Origin: CAIZGX01 sp964385405
GTDB taxonomy: Bacteria > Bacteroidota > Bacteroidia > Flavobacteriales_D > Sanyastnellaceae
NCBI GenBank assembly: GCA_964385405.1
Contig: CAYLOT010000006.1
Location: 45,991 to 109,990, forward strand
Direction of reading: 5' to 3'
DNA: 64,000 bases
Shown: positions 1 through 8,797 of the stretch, one piece after another
Layout of the letters: each line of letters opens with the position of its first letter
Numbering within the stretch: the first letter of the stretch is position 1
Position numbers and translations under genes: made by a program
The notes under the pieces: generated by a model
What the model saw: the letters and a program-made list of their open reading frames with translations, nothing else
What the model was told of the DNA's origin: nothing
Database searches by the model: none

Positions 1-266
1 GCGGGATACAATAGAATTAACACCGCCACAACAATTGCAGTAAAGAGCAGTTTAATCGTCACAGTAGCCATAAAGGCATTGACAAATCTCATAGGAGATT
101 TTTCAACCGCTGATTTTACCCATTTAAACATCAAGACATTCAAGATTGCAAATACGACTGGAACAGCCATAAAAGTTAATGGGATGCTCCATTTCAAACT
201 CGAAAAATAAATTATGCTCATGCAGAGCAAGGCAAAAACAACATTTGGGAAAACAAATCGATTCAT
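1..266 (-). CDS. Small membrane protein of the ATP synthase locus, 3' end off the window
   Basis: Begins with MNRFVFPN and runs off the left edge after 88 residues. It is very hydrophobic, with about four membrane-length stretches, one of them containing FMAVPVVFAILNVLMF. Its ATG overlaps the stop codon of the upstream AtpZ-like gene (ATGA), so the two are translationally coupled. In Bacteroidota a small membrane protein of this kind often sits between AtpZ and ATP synthase subunit a (atpB), which would be the next gene beyond the left edge. An AtpI-like role in assembling the F0 sector is inferred from position and size only. Confidence 0.6.
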   Translation of the reverse strand, partial: MNRFVFPNVVFALLCMSIIYFSSLKWSIPLTFMAVPVVFAILNVLMFKWVKSAVEKSPMRFVNAFMATVTIKLLFTAIVVAVLILLYP

Positions 267-463
267 TTTTTAGATACGCTTCGAATAACAACAACTAATG
301 AGACAATCAGGCCTAAAACAGAAAAAACCAATGTGAGCATTGGCTTTTCATTCTGAAAATATGCGTCCAATTTCCGTCCTCCCCATACACCCAAACCAAT
401 GGTTAAAGCCATTTGCGTGGCTAATGAAGAGTATTTTAGTATCGACGGATTAATAAGAATTAT
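263..463 (-). CDS. atpZ: AtpZ/AtpI-family protein with no canonical start codon
   Basis: The frame reads SILKYSSLATQMALTIGLGV, then WGGRKLDAYFQNEKP and a second hydrophobic helix ending VVVIRSVSKK. This is the two-helix AtpZ layout with the family pattern G-x-K/R-LD-x-YFQNEKP. AtpZ proteins assist F1F0 ATP synthase. There is no ATG, GTG or TTG between the upstream in-frame stop and the internal ATG at 412, and starting there would remove most of helix 1's conserved lead-in. The coordinates given assume an ATA or ATT start at 463 or 460 that overlaps the bactofilin stop codon. The start is uncertain; the family call is good. Confidence 0.6.
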   Translation of the reverse strand: MILINPSILKYSSLATQMALTIGLGVWGGRKLDAYFQNEKPMLTLVFSVLGLIVSLVVVIRSVSKK

Positions 464-894
464 TTTGAAGCAGGAGACGATGGTGCTGCAGGAGTTCCTG
501 GCATAACTGGCTTAGGTGCCTCCTTTTGCTTTTGACCCATTGAACAAGCACCCGAGAATGCTGCACCTGGCTCAATAGCAAGCTTGTCTGTAAAAATGTC
601 GCCTTCAACGCGCGCAGTGCCTTTCAGAGAAAGCAATTGTTGCACATTAAGTTTACCCTTTACAAAACCTTCAATCTCTGCATTCTGACAAATTACATTC
701 CCGTCAATCTTTCCTGTTGGACCGATAACTAGTCTTCCTTTAGTACCAATGTTTCCGGTAAAAACACCGTCAATACGAATACTACTCTCGCAACGGATTT
801 CTCCTTCAATTACGGTTCCTTCAACAATTCTGTTGATTGCATTTTCAGAAGATGATTCTGAAGGTCTTGCAGATGTGTTTCCTTTTGATAACAT
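460..894 (-). CDS. Bactofilin (polymer-forming cytoskeletal protein)
   Basis: 144 residues. The core (about 20-115) is a run of short beta-helix rungs such as VEGTVIEGEIRCESSIRIDG and GKIDGNVICQNAEIEGFVKG, typical of bactofilins. These polymerise without nucleotide into filaments near the membrane. Disordered Ser-rich N-terminal and Pro/Ala-rich C-terminal tails flank the core, as is usual. It lies 3 bp after sprE/porW and directly before AtpZ, so all are probably on one transcript. Its function in this organism cannot be told from the sequence. Confidence 0.9.
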   Translation of the reverse strand: MLSKGNTSARPSESSSENAINRIVEGTVIEGEIRCESSIRIDGVFTGNIGTKGRLVIGPTGKIDGNVICQNAEIEGFVKGKLNVQQLLSLKGTARVEGDIFTDKLAIEPGAAFSGACSMGQKQKEAPKPVMPGTPAAPSSPASK

Positions 895-897
895 AGT

Positions 898-3582
898 TCA
901 ATAGTTTTTAGTAAAAAACTCTAAATAACCTTTGAAGTCCTTAGAGCGGAATAGTTCGAGATAATTCTGTTTGGTTATGATGAACTTCTCGCTTTTCGCA
1001 AGATCTAATTCTTTAATTAAATCATTGTCAGTCACAAAAGTAGTAAAATAATCTCTAGCATCTTTCAAATTAGCGAAGGACTTCACCAAAATAAAAGATG
1101 TTTGTTCGTTAAACATGGTAGTGCTAACCTTGTATTCAAAACCTGAAAAAAATGTTCTTGTAAAATCAGATGCGGCAGCCTTCGCCTTATTAATGTTAAT
1201 TTTCTTTGAATCTATAACTGCAACAATGTAATGCTCTCCTTCATCTGATTTGATATAATTCGATGCAGTTCCTGCGGCAGAAGGTTTTGAAGGTGCTACT
1301 GAAGTGAGCTGTTTGAGCATCTCCCCCGCTTGAGTAGCCATATCGGTATTTGGACAACCAGCAACCACAGCTTTCAATTCTGCTTCACAATTCTCTCGAA
1401 TGCCAAAAGCAACCTCTGTTTTCCCCAGACATATCGCCTTTAACATGTGATATTGGCAAATCAAATGATTCGTTGGACGCTCTGCAATTGCTTTTGTACA
1501 AGCCGTTACGGCGTCATAAGGGTGGTTAGTAACATATTGATTGTAAGCCTTGGTATAATTTTTCTCTTCTTCTTCCTTCCGCATTTGCTCAGCATTCATG
1601 TAATTCGGATTGTCAACTAATAGCGCCCAATCAGAATTTGGATATTTCGATTTGATTTGATTACCCCAGAATATTGAACTGCATGTTGAGCAAAATGGAT
1701 TCTGTGAATAGCCCTCTTCCTTCTCTTTGGCTAACCAGCCACGAAACAACTGATAATAGGCCAAAGGATGAAAGCCTCCTTCTTCACACTTCGCAATCAT
1801 TTTTTCCCAAGAAGTCATAGCATTGTCAATATCTTCCAACTTCTCTTTGTACACCAAGCCAGACAGATAATACGCCTCCGCTAAATCAGCTTTCATCTCA
1901 GTAATTGCAGAGCTATTTCCACATGGTAACTTCGAACGAAGTTCATCAACAGAGGGAACCTTATACTTAGGGTCTTCGTCACCAACAATTTCCGTTTCTG
2001 AAACTTCAACTACACTTTCATCTCTTTCACCGGTCATCATAGCCAACAAGCTTTGATTCCTCCAATTGTCCTTTAATGGGCGACCAGACCAAGTCTCGTC
2101 GAAAATATTCTTTCCGCGCTTCAATAAATCTTGATTGTAAATCCAAAATGTTCCGTCGATTTCATCCCCCTTCAATGCTGCTAAACGAGCTTCTTCATCT
2201 ATTCGCTTCTTCTCCGCCATCTCTGCTAGCATTTGATCATGAACAGAATTTAGTGTTTTTTCAATTTCAGAAGAGGGCTTCTGACAGAGGGTCAAGAGAC
2301 TATCATTTTCTGCAATAACATTCAAATGTCCAACCAATTCGTTCAAACTAAGCGCGCGAGCCTTTATCTCTTTGTAGCGAGCATGTTCCATAGCCAAGTT
2401 GTGATAGGCACTGTCATAATTTATTTGTGCCCGCGGATATTCCCTCTGTGCAAAGTACAAATCGCCTAGAGTAATAAAAATTTTAAGGCGCTTACTTTTG
2501 TTTGTTTTGTTGAACTTTAATGCCTTCTCAAAATAATCTATTGCCTCTTTCCGCTTTTCCAATTCTAAGGTAACAGTACCTAGCGCGTAATAAATGACAT
2601 CTTTGTAAGTCTCATTCTTTATGTCTTCCAACATCACCAACAAGGTCTTCTGTGCTTCATTGTAATTCCTTGAAATCTTGGTGTCAGTAAGAAGCATTTG
2701 AAGTTTCGATTGAAACTCTAATTCATAAGGAGGTTTCAATTTGATTACTTTCTGAAAGGCTACCTTAGCATCGCCTGACTTATCCATGCGATCATACAAT
2801 TGTCCGAGCACGAACTGCGGGATAATTCGATCCGTCTTTTTCGTAATCAACGCCAATCCTTTTTCTAGCGGATCAATAGCCTCGCCGTACTCCCCTTGAA
2901 TCATAAAAAACTCCGCCTTCACTAAATACAATTCCCGAGCTAAATCCTTTGGAAGATCTTCGTAACCATCTGCCTTCTGCAACAGCTGTTTAGCTTTCGA
3001 AATATCACCTTCAAGAAAGTACGAACGAGCGGCCCAGATGTATGCACGAATCTGAACAGCCTCTGATGAATATTTATTCGAAATGAAATTAAATGTTTCC
3101 TGCGCTTTGTAAAATTCGCCTTTGTACAAGTTCGCCTGACCAATCACATGATAATTATCGTCCATCCATTTGTTGTACTCCGGCCATTTCATGTCTTTCT
3201 TTGACTCTGCTACTAGGGTATGACGCTTAACAACTTTACCACATTTTTTAATGGCCTTGTCCAGATCGGGAATCAACTCTTTCTTCTGAGAAACCGTACC
3301 ATAATTGTAAAGAGGAATTACTTCATCATAGTCATCCTTCCTTCCATTCGCCAGGGTCATTTGGGATTTCTTCACCAATTCATTGGCGTTGAAATAACCG
3401 TTAAAGTGCCCAAGCGTGTTATGATAAGCGCGATAAGCAACTCCATCTTCCTTGGTAGAACAACCTGGAAAGAATAAACTAATGAAGAAAACCACAACAA
3501 AACCAGTTGCCATGCGCACAGAACTTCTCTTGTGAGAGCTTAATTCTTTATTATCCAAATTCGACTTTTTACGCATGCGCAT
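898..3582 (-). CDS. porW: SprE/PorW-family type IX secretion lipoprotein with TPR repeats
   Basis: 894 residues. A basic N-terminus, a hydrophobic stretch and the lipobox FFPGC (Cys about 41) mark an outer-membrane lipoprotein. The sequence after the Cys (CSTKEDG ... RAYHNTLGHFNGYFNANEL) is the hallmark of SprE (gliding) and PorW (type IX secretion). Residues 150-400 and 560-760 hold tetratricopeptide-like helices, for example DIYYALGTVTLELEKRKEAI-type units. The C-terminal 120 residues form the conserved EHYIVAVIDSKKININKAK region. Family knowledge: needed for secretion of proteins with C-terminal sorting domains, several of which are encoded in this window. An earlier start than MRMRKKS is not available. 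Confidence 0.9.
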   Translation of the reverse strand: MRMRKKSNLDNKELSSHKRSSVRMATGFVVVFFISLFFPGCSTKEDGVAYRAYHNTLGHFNGYFNANELVKKSQMTLANGRKDDYDEVIPLYNYGTVSQKKELIPDLDKAIKKCGKVVKRHTLVAESKKDMKWPEYNKWMDDNYHVIGQANLYKGEFYKAQETFNFISNKYSSEAVQIRAYIWAARSYFLEGDISKAKQLLQKADGYEDLPKDLARELYLVKAEFFMIQGEYGEAIDPLEKGLALITKKTDRIIPQFVLGQLYDRMDKSGDAKVAFQKVIKLKPPYELEFQSKLQMLLTDTKISRNYNEAQKTLLVMLEDIKNETYKDVIYYALGTVTLELEKRKEAIDYFEKALKFNKTNKSKRLKIFITLGDLYFAQREYPRAQINYDSAYHNLAMEHARYKEIKARALSLNELVGHLNVIAENDSLLTLCQKPSSEIEKTLNSVHDQMLAEMAEKKRIDEEARLAALKGDEIDGTFWIYNQDLLKRGKNIFDETWSGRPLKDNWRNQSLLAMMTGERDESVVEVSETEIVGDEDPKYKVPSVDELRSKLPCGNSSAITEMKADLAEAYYLSGLVYKEKLEDIDNAMTSWEKMIAKCEEGGFHPLAYYQLFRGWLAKEKEEGYSQNPFCSTCSSIFWGNQIKSKYPNSDWALLVDNPNYMNAEQMRKEEEEKNYTKAYNQYVTNHPYDAVTACTKAIAERPTNHLICQYHMLKAICLGKTEVAFGIRENCEAELKAVVAGCPNTDMATQAGEMLKQLTSVAPSKPSAAGTASNYIKSDEGEHYIVAVIDSKKININKAKAAASDFTRTFFSGFEYKVSTTMFNEQTSFILVKSFANLKDARDYFTTFVTDNDLIKELDLAKSEKFIITKQNYLELFRSKDFKGYLEFFTKNY

Positions 3583-3655
3583 TTTCTAACGACAGAAAGC
3601 GAATTTATTGCATTTCCCTTTACATTCATCCATTCTTCTTACTTTTATACCCGCG

Positions 3656-4510
3656 ATGGAAAGGAAAAAGAAAAGAAAGAAAATTCTCAAAAAGCTGAAG
3701 AAACCCTTCCGCTTAATCATACTAAACGAAAATTCTTTTGAAGAGCGTTTTTCCTACAGCCTCACCCCAATGAATGTTATTGTAATGATTGGCGGATTTT
3801 TGGTTGTGTTTTCTTTACTGTTCTATTCACTCATTGCATTTACGCCTCTAAGAACAGTTTTAATTCCTGACTTTTCCTCCTACGAATCACGAGCAGATGC
3901 TCGAAAGGCCAGATTAATGGCCGATTCATTGAACAACGTTTTAAAAAATCAAGAACATTACTTCAACGATTTGAAAATTATTTTGTCTGGTGGAAAGCCT
4001 GTCTCATCTGTTCCAGATAGCGTACCCAAGGGAACTCAGAGTGTTGATTTGAATTATGTGATTAGTGATGTTGACCAAGCCATCCGTGAAGAATTAGATC
4101 ATGCCAGCACCGTGTTTGTGACTCAAAATGGCCGTATTCCTGAATCTGGTTACCTTTTATTCCCCCCTGTAGCAGGAAGCATAAGCTCTAACTTCGAACC
4201 TCAATTCGGAAAGAAAGGAGTCTATTGGACCTCGGTAAAAAATGAGGCGGTGAAGTCGGTTTTAGATGGAACAATAATCTCTTCGAGCTATACCGTAAGC
4301 GATGGAAATACGGTGCTCATTCAACATCCGAACAACATGGTATCGGCCTATAAGAATTTAGCCGTGCTTTTCAAACAAAGTGGTGAATCTGTGAAAGCGG
4401 GTGAGGGAATTGGCTGGGTAGGCGAAAACGCGAACGGACAAGGTCAATTCTATTTCGAAATTTGGAAAAACAGTGTACCTGTTGACCCGAGGAATTACTA
4501 CTCGAATTAA
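3656..4510 (+). CDS. M23/LytM-fold membrane-anchored protein with degenerate zinc site
   Basis: 284 residues. Starts at MERKKKRKK: very basic cytoplasmic tail, one membrane helix (about 42-64), then a coiled region and a C-terminal LytM-like beta domain (about 165-284, FPPVAGSISSNFEPQFGKKG ... PVDPRNYYSN). In active M23 peptidases zinc is held by HxxxD and HxH; here the matching places read GVYWTS and QFYFEIW, so both ligand motifs are missing and the domain is probably non-catalytic, perhaps an activator or binding module. Divergent from sprE/porW over a 73-bp gap, and its 3' end overlaps the PfkB gene by 4 bp tail to tail. Confidence 0.8.
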   Translation: MERKKKRKKILKKLKKPFRLIILNENSFEERFSYSLTPMNVIVMIGGFLVVFSLLFYSLIAFTPLRTVLIPDFSSYESRADARKARLMADSLNNVLKNQEHYFNDLKIILSGGKPVSSVPDSVPKGTQSVDLNYVISDVDQAIREELDHASTVFVTQNGRIPESGYLLFPPVAGSISSNFEPQFGKKGVYWTSVKNEAVKSVLDGTIISSSYTVSDGNTVLIQHPNNMVSAYKNLAVLFKQSGESVKAGEGIGWVGENANGQGQFYFEIWKNSVPVDPRNYYSN

Positions 4511-5415
4511 ACGCGCACCATTTCTCCGAATACATCAATTCGGGCATTCAATTTTTCCTCAGTTACTTTCAGCAAGGCATCTGGGCCAAAGTCTTCACAC
4601 GTGAACGAAGCCATGGCAGACCCCGTAATGATTGCCTTCTTCATGGCCGTGAAACTTGTGTCGTTCATCTTCGCTAAGTAGCCAATGAAGCCTCCTGCGA
4701 AAGAGTCGCCCGCGCCTGTCGGATCAACAACCTCGTCTAACAGCATTGCAGGGGCAAAAAATACTTCATCCTGACTAAACAACAACGCACCGTGTTCACC
4801 CTTCTTAATAATCAATGCTTTTGGACCCAAAGTCAAAATCTTCGCAGCGGCCTTCTTTAATGAACGCTCTCCGGTATACTGACGAGCCTCTTCATCGTTG
4901 ATTGTAACTACGTCTACCATTCCGAACACTTTGTCTAAATCTTCACGAGCAACATCCATCCAGAAATTCATGGTGTCTAACACCACCAGCTTCGGACGCT
5001 TGTTCATCTGATTCAGAACCGCAATTTGAACTGCTGGCACCAAATTTCCCAACATCACATATTCCGCGTCTCTGTAATTCTCTGGAAGGTTCGGTTCAAA
5101 CGTCGCTAACACATTTAAATCTGTGGCCAACGTATCTCGCGAATTCATATCGAGATGATACTTACCCGACCAATGAAACGATTTTTCTCCTTCCTTAATT
5201 TGAAGTCCAGACAAGTCCACTCCGCGAGATTTCAATTCATTCATGAACGCCTCTGGAAAATCATCTCCAACCACACTCACTACTCCGCAGTCTCCGTTCA
5301 AGTATGCTGCTGCCATAGAAATATAGGTTGCCGCACCACCAATAACTTTTTCGCGAGATTCAAAAGGTGTTGCAATACTATCAAAGGCAACAGTTCCAAC
5401 AGTAATTAACTTCAT
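4507..5415 (-). CDS. PfkB-family carbohydrate/nucleoside kinase
   Basis: 302 residues. Contains the N-terminal substrate glycines (VIGGAATYISMAAAYLNG) and the C-terminal PfkB signature DPTGAGDSFAGGFIGYL, whose Asp is the catalytic base. This ribokinase-fold family phosphorylates sugars or nucleosides with ATP; the substrate cannot be told here. It follows rpmH on the same strand, but an intrinsic terminator lies between them, so it probably has its own promoter. Cytoplasmic. Confidence 0.88.
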   Translation of the reverse strand: MKLITVGTVAFDSIATPFESREKVIGGAATYISMAAAYLNGDCGVVSVVGDDFPEAFMNELKSRGVDLSGLQIKEGEKSFHWSGKYHLDMNSRDTLATDLNVLATFEPNLPENYRDAEYVMLGNLVPAVQIAVLNQMNKRPKLVVLDTMNFWMDVAREDLDKVFGMVDVVTINDEEARQYTGERSLKKAAAKILTLGPKALIIKKGEHGALLFSQDEVFFAPAMLLDEVVDPTGAGDSFAGGFIGYLAKMNDTSFTAMKKAIITGSAMASFTCEDFGPDALLKVTEEKLNARIDVFGEMVRV

Positions 5416-5439
5416 AATTCAATTTTTTATTTCAAAAAA

Positions 5440-5468
5440 AAACCGCCCAAAAATACATTTGAGCGGTT
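5440..5468 (-). terminator. Intrinsic terminator after rpmH
   Basis: On the minus strand the sequence forms an AACCGC...GCGGTT stem with an A/T-rich loop, followed by a run of nine T's. It sits 20-50 bp after the rpmH stop and just before the PfkB start. Confidence 0.8.
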
Positions 5469-5488
5469 GTTCAATATTTTGAACGCTA

Positions 5489-5659
5489 TTATAAGCGAAC
5501 GATTCCTTTGTGACGACGTTCGTCAGAAACTGTTAATTTCTTACGTCCTTTTCTTCTACGAGCAGAAAGAACCAAACGGCCTTTAGCAGTAGACATGCGC
5601 TTGCGGAAACCGTGTTTGTTTCTGCGTTTTGTATTCGAAGGTTGATAAGTACGTTTCAT
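5489..5659 (-). CDS. rpmH: 50S ribosomal protein L34
   Basis: 56 residues, starting MKRTYQPSNTKRRNKHGFRK and ending RHKGIVRL; the whole length matches the universal L34 pattern (MKRTYQPS, HGFRxRM, GRxVLxxRRxKGRxxL). It is a component of the large ribosomal subunit that binds 23S rRNA. It has its own strong promoter (TTG-N19-TATATTTG) overlapping the end of aspS and a terminator behind it, so it is a single-gene unit. dnaA or rnpA, often beside rpmH elsewhere, are not here, as is usual in Bacteroidota. Confidence 0.97.
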   Translation of the reverse strand: MKRTYQPSNTKRRNKHGFRKRMSTAKGRLVLSARRRKGRKKLTVSDERRHKGIVRL

Positions 5660-5691
5660 AATTTCTTGTTGTTAAATTTCCAACGGGACGG

Positions 5692-5721
5692 CAAATATAC
5701 AAATAATTTTTAGTTCTCCAA
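5692..5721 (-). promoter_or_regulatory. rpmH promoter
   Basis: Minus strand TTG (5719-5721), 19 bp, then TATATTTG (5692-5699), an exact match to the Bacteroidota primary sigma consensus. The bases after the -7 box (CCGTCC) are the same as at the DUF177/rpmF promoter. The leader to the ATG is about 30 nt. Confidence 0.85.
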
Positions 5722-7464
5722 CTTTTTTACAACAATTGAAAGTTCATTCAATTGTAAATCGCTGATTTCAGAAGGCGCATCAATCATTACATCACGTCCG
5801 CTGTTGTTTTTCGGGAAGGCAATGAAATCACGAATGCCTTCACTGCCACCGAATAGCGAGCATAGGCGGTCGAATCCGAATGCTAACCCTCCGTGAGGCG
5901 GTGCACCGTATTCAAAAGCGTTCAGCAAGAATCCAAACTGCGCTTGCGCTTCTTCTTTCGAGAAACCAAGCAGATCGAACATACGTGCTTGAACATTTCT
6001 ATCGTGAATACGAATAGATCCTCCGCCTATTTCCACCCCATTCAACACGAAGTCGTAGGCATTTGCATTCACAGCGCCCGGATCTGTATCTAACAGATGA
6101 ATCTGATCTGGTTTTGGAGAGGTAAACGGATGGTGCATAGCGAAGTATCTTCCTTCCTCTTCGTTGAATTCCAACAGAGGGAAATCCATTACCCACAGCG
6201 GAGCAAATACTTCAGGGTTACGCAATCCCAATCTTCCACCCATTAACAAACGAAGTTCATTCAATTGCTTGCGAGTAGTATTCAGGTCGCCCGATAATAC
6301 CAAAATCAAATCACCTGGTTTCGATTCGCAGCGCTCGCCCCATGCAGCTAACGCCTCTGCATCGAAGAATTTATCTACGGAAGATTTATAGCTTCCGTCT
6401 TCATTACAACGAACGTAGATTAATCCTTTCGCGCCAATCTGCGGACGCTTCATCCATTCAGTCAGTTCATCTAATTGCGCGCGTGTGTAACTCGCACAAC
6501 CAGGCACGTTAATCGCAAGCACTGCCTGCGCACTATCGAACACCCCGAACCCTTTTCCTTGCCCAAGATTTGTAAGATCTTTGAACGTCATTCCGAAACG
6601 AATATCGGGTTTGTCACTTCCATACAAACGCATTGCCTCTGAATACAGCATGCGTGGAACCTCAGGAATATCAATGTTCTTTGCGGCTTTTAATAAATGA
6701 CGAATCAATCCTTCAAACGTATTCAAAATATCTTCTTGCTCTACAAACGCCATTTCACAGTCGATCTGCGTAAACTCAGGCTGACGATCTGCGCGTAAAT
6801 CTTCATCGCGGAAACAACGCACAATCTGATAATAACGATCGTAACCGCTTACCATTAACAACTGTTTAAAGGTTTGTGGCGATTGTGGCAATGCGTAGAA
6901 TTGCCCAGGATTCATGCGGCTTGGAACTACGAAATCGCGTGCACCTTCAGGTGTAGACTTAATTAAATACGGAGTTTCAATCTCTAAAAACTCTAGGCTG
7001 TCTAAATATTTTCGCGTTTCAATTCCGAGCTTGTGACGAAGCATTAAATTCTGTTTCAACGGATTTCTTCTTAAATCTAAGAAGCGCCATTGCATGCGTA
7101 AATCATCACCACCATCGCTATCGTCTTCTATGGTGAAAGGAGGAGTTAACGAGGCATTCAAGACTTTACATCCTGTAGCTTCAATCTCAATTTCACCCGT
7201 AGGAATATTCGCGTTTTTCGAATAACGCTCTACCACTTTTCCTTCCACCTGAACAACATATTCTCTTCCCCACTTGCGCGCTTCTTCGCACAAAGCGGCA
7301 TTGGTATCCATGTTGAAAGCCAACTGGGTAATACCGTAACGATCGCGCAAATCCACGAAGGTCATTCCACCTAAATCACGTGAGCGCTGCACCCAACCTG
7401 CCAAAACAACTTCCTTTCCTACATCTGAAATTCTTAATTCACCACAGGTTGCCGAACGATACAT
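5710..7464 (-). CDS. aspS: Aspartyl-tRNA synthetase
   Basis: 584 residues from MYRSATCGELR. N-terminal OB-fold anticodon domain (VLAGWVQRSRDLGGMTFVDL), class II core with motif 2 (FRDEDLRADRQPEFTQID) and motif 3 (GLAFGFDRL), and a bacterial GAD insertion between them (about 290-420). It charges tRNA-Asp with aspartate. A slightly longer frame begins at a TTG six codons upstream, but that TTG lies inside the -7 box TATCTTTG (7480-7487), so the ATG at 7464 is chosen. Followed at a distance by the rpmH promoter in its 3' end. Confidence 0.96.
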   Translation of the reverse strand: MYRSATCGELRISDVGKEVVLAGWVQRSRDLGGMTFVDLRDRYGITQLAFNMDTNAALCEEARKWGREYVVQVEGKVVERYSKNANIPTGEIEIEATGCKVLNASLTPPFTIEDDSDGGDDLRMQWRFLDLRRNPLKQNLMLRHKLGIETRKYLDSLEFLEIETPYLIKSTPEGARDFVVPSRMNPGQFYALPQSPQTFKQLLMVSGYDRYYQIVRCFRDEDLRADRQPEFTQIDCEMAFVEQEDILNTFEGLIRHLLKAAKNIDIPEVPRMLYSEAMRLYGSDKPDIRFGMTFKDLTNLGQGKGFGVFDSAQAVLAINVPGCASYTRAQLDELTEWMKRPQIGAKGLIYVRCNEDGSYKSSVDKFFDAEALAAWGERCESKPGDLILVLSGDLNTTRKQLNELRLLMGGRLGLRNPEVFAPLWVMDFPLLEFNEEEGRYFAMHHPFTSPKPDQIHLLDTDPGAVNANAYDFVLNGVEIGGGSIRIHDRNVQARMFDLLGFSKEEAQAQFGFLLNAFEYGAPPHGGLAFGFDRLCSLFGGSEGIRDFIAFPKNNSGRDVMIDAPSEISDLQLNELSIVVKKLEN

Positions 7465-7479
7465 AACATTTATTTTTTG

Positions 7480-7487
7480 CAAAGATA
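7480..7487 (-). promoter_or_regulatory. aspS -7 element
   Basis: TATCTTTG on the minus strand, 15 nt before the aspS ATG; a TTG lies 17 bp upstream (7505-7507), inside the end of the preceding hydrolase gene. It decides the aspS start. Confidence 0.6.
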
Positions 7488-8462
7488 CTAATTTGAAAAG
7501 GTCTCAATAACCCATTTGTTGAAGGCTTTCGGGTTCTGCATGTTTGTAATGTGACCTGCATCGGGATAAATAAATACACGGTCATCTGGAATCTGATATT
7601 TTTTCTTCAAACATGTGGCGGTTGAAAGAGGAATTATTTTGTCGTTTTCACCCCAAACCAAATACACCGGACACTTCCATTGAAACGAATGGTTATTCAG
7701 TGCTGCTTCGTGCTCATTGAGGTAATTAAGCAAGGCAATTTTTTTATCTCGTCCAACCGAAAAGTGTTGCTCGGCCACTTGATTCAGAACAAAACTGGGA
7801 ATGTGAATGGGCTTTTCTAAAGAAGCTAGTTTTTTCAATTCCTTTCCTGTTGTGGGGTTTAGCAATGCAATCGCATCCCTGGCTCCAACAGAAAGCGCAA
7901 CACTGTCTATGAATGCCTTATTGAAACATCCTGTGAGGCCATCGTAACTCACATACACCCTTACTTTTTCAGCATACTTCTCTGCAAAACGAGCACCGAC
8001 AAGCCCTCCGTAGGAACTTCCAATTACAATTAAGTTTTCATTCGCCAACTTTTCATTACTGAAAAGAAGCATTTCATTCACCAAATCTGCTTGCATTTCA
8101 ATACTGAAATCAGAATTAAAATCTGTTTGACCGTGACAGTTCAAATCAGGAGCAACAATATTGAAATGCTTTGAAAGTTCTTGCACATTCGGACTCCATT
8201 GCGCAATGGCTCCGCCCTGATAACCGTGAATAAGCAGAAGCGTTTTCTTTTTTGAATCAACCAGTTCCGGAGCTGTCATGTAAAAAGTCTTGAATTCAAA
8301 AAACGATTCCTCTTGATTTATTCCTTGATGCCGCTGACTCTTGACATATTTCTTCATTCCCGACTCTTCAAAAATTTTCTCCTGTTTTTTAACATGCACC
8401 GAATACAGGTTACACGATGCAAAAAGAGCAGGTAGCACAAGCCAAAGCAGGAACTTCTTCAT
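7488..8462 (-). CDS. Alpha/beta-hydrolase lipoprotein
   Basis: 324 residues. Signal peptide with lipobox LFASC (Cys16) anchors it as a lipoprotein. The hydrolase fold shows the oxyanion strand LLLIHGYQGG, the nucleophile elbow GSSYGG and, near the end, WGENDKIIP with the acid and DAGHITNM with the catalytic His. It is expected to cleave an ester, peptide or similar bond in the periplasm or at the outer membrane; the substrate is unknown. A TAACTTTG box ends 5 nt before the ATG, suggesting a nearly leaderless transcript. Divergent from DUF3098-uppP. Confidence 0.85.
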   Translation of the reverse strand: MKKFLLWLVLPALFASCNLYSVHVKKQEKIFEESGMKKYVKSQRHQGINQEESFFEFKTFYMTAPELVDSKKKTLLLIHGYQGGAIAQWSPNVQELSKHFNIVAPDLNCHGQTDFNSDFSIEMQADLVNEMLLFSNEKLANENLIVIGSSYGGLVGARFAEKYAEKVRVYVSYDGLTGCFNKAFIDSVALSVGARDAIALLNPTTGKELKKLASLEKPIHIPSFVLNQVAEQHFSVGRDKKIALLNYLNEHEAALNNHSFQWKCPVYLVWGENDKIIPLSTATCLKKKYQIPDDRVFIYPDAGHITNMQNPKAFNKWVIETFSN

Positions 8463-8539
8463 TTCACCAAAGTTACTGAATACTGAAATTGTTTTGATAA
8501 GCCCGTTGAATGAATTACTTTCGTTTCACAAATTTTGCT

Positions 8540-8797
8540 ATGAACAAATTATCGTTTCCATTTACGAAAATCAATGCCTACATCATTCTTGGTGGATTGG
8601 CAGTTGTGCTTTTCGGATATATCTTAATGAGTGGCGGTGGTTCTGCCGATCCAAACACGTTCAACGCCGAAGAGCTTTTTAGCGCACGTCGCATTACCAT
8701 TGCACCTATTGTTGTGCTTCTTGGTTACATTACCATTGGCTTTGGCATTATGTATCGTGGAAAGAAAAACCAACCTTCAGAGATCGAGAAACATTGA
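8540..8797 (+). CDS. DUF3098 membrane protein
   Basis: 85 residues from MNKLSFPF, with two membrane helices (about 12-32 and 53-75) around a short GGGSADPNTFNAEELFS loop. This is the DUF3098 family, which in Bacteroidota usually sits between ftsX and uppP. Function unknown; the neighbourhood suggests envelope growth. Its TGA overlaps the TTG start of uppP. Confidence 0.85.
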   Translation: MNKLSFPFTKINAYIILGGLAVVLFGYILMSGGGSADPNTFNAEELFSARRITIAPIVVLLGYITIGFGIMYRGKKNQPSEIEKH

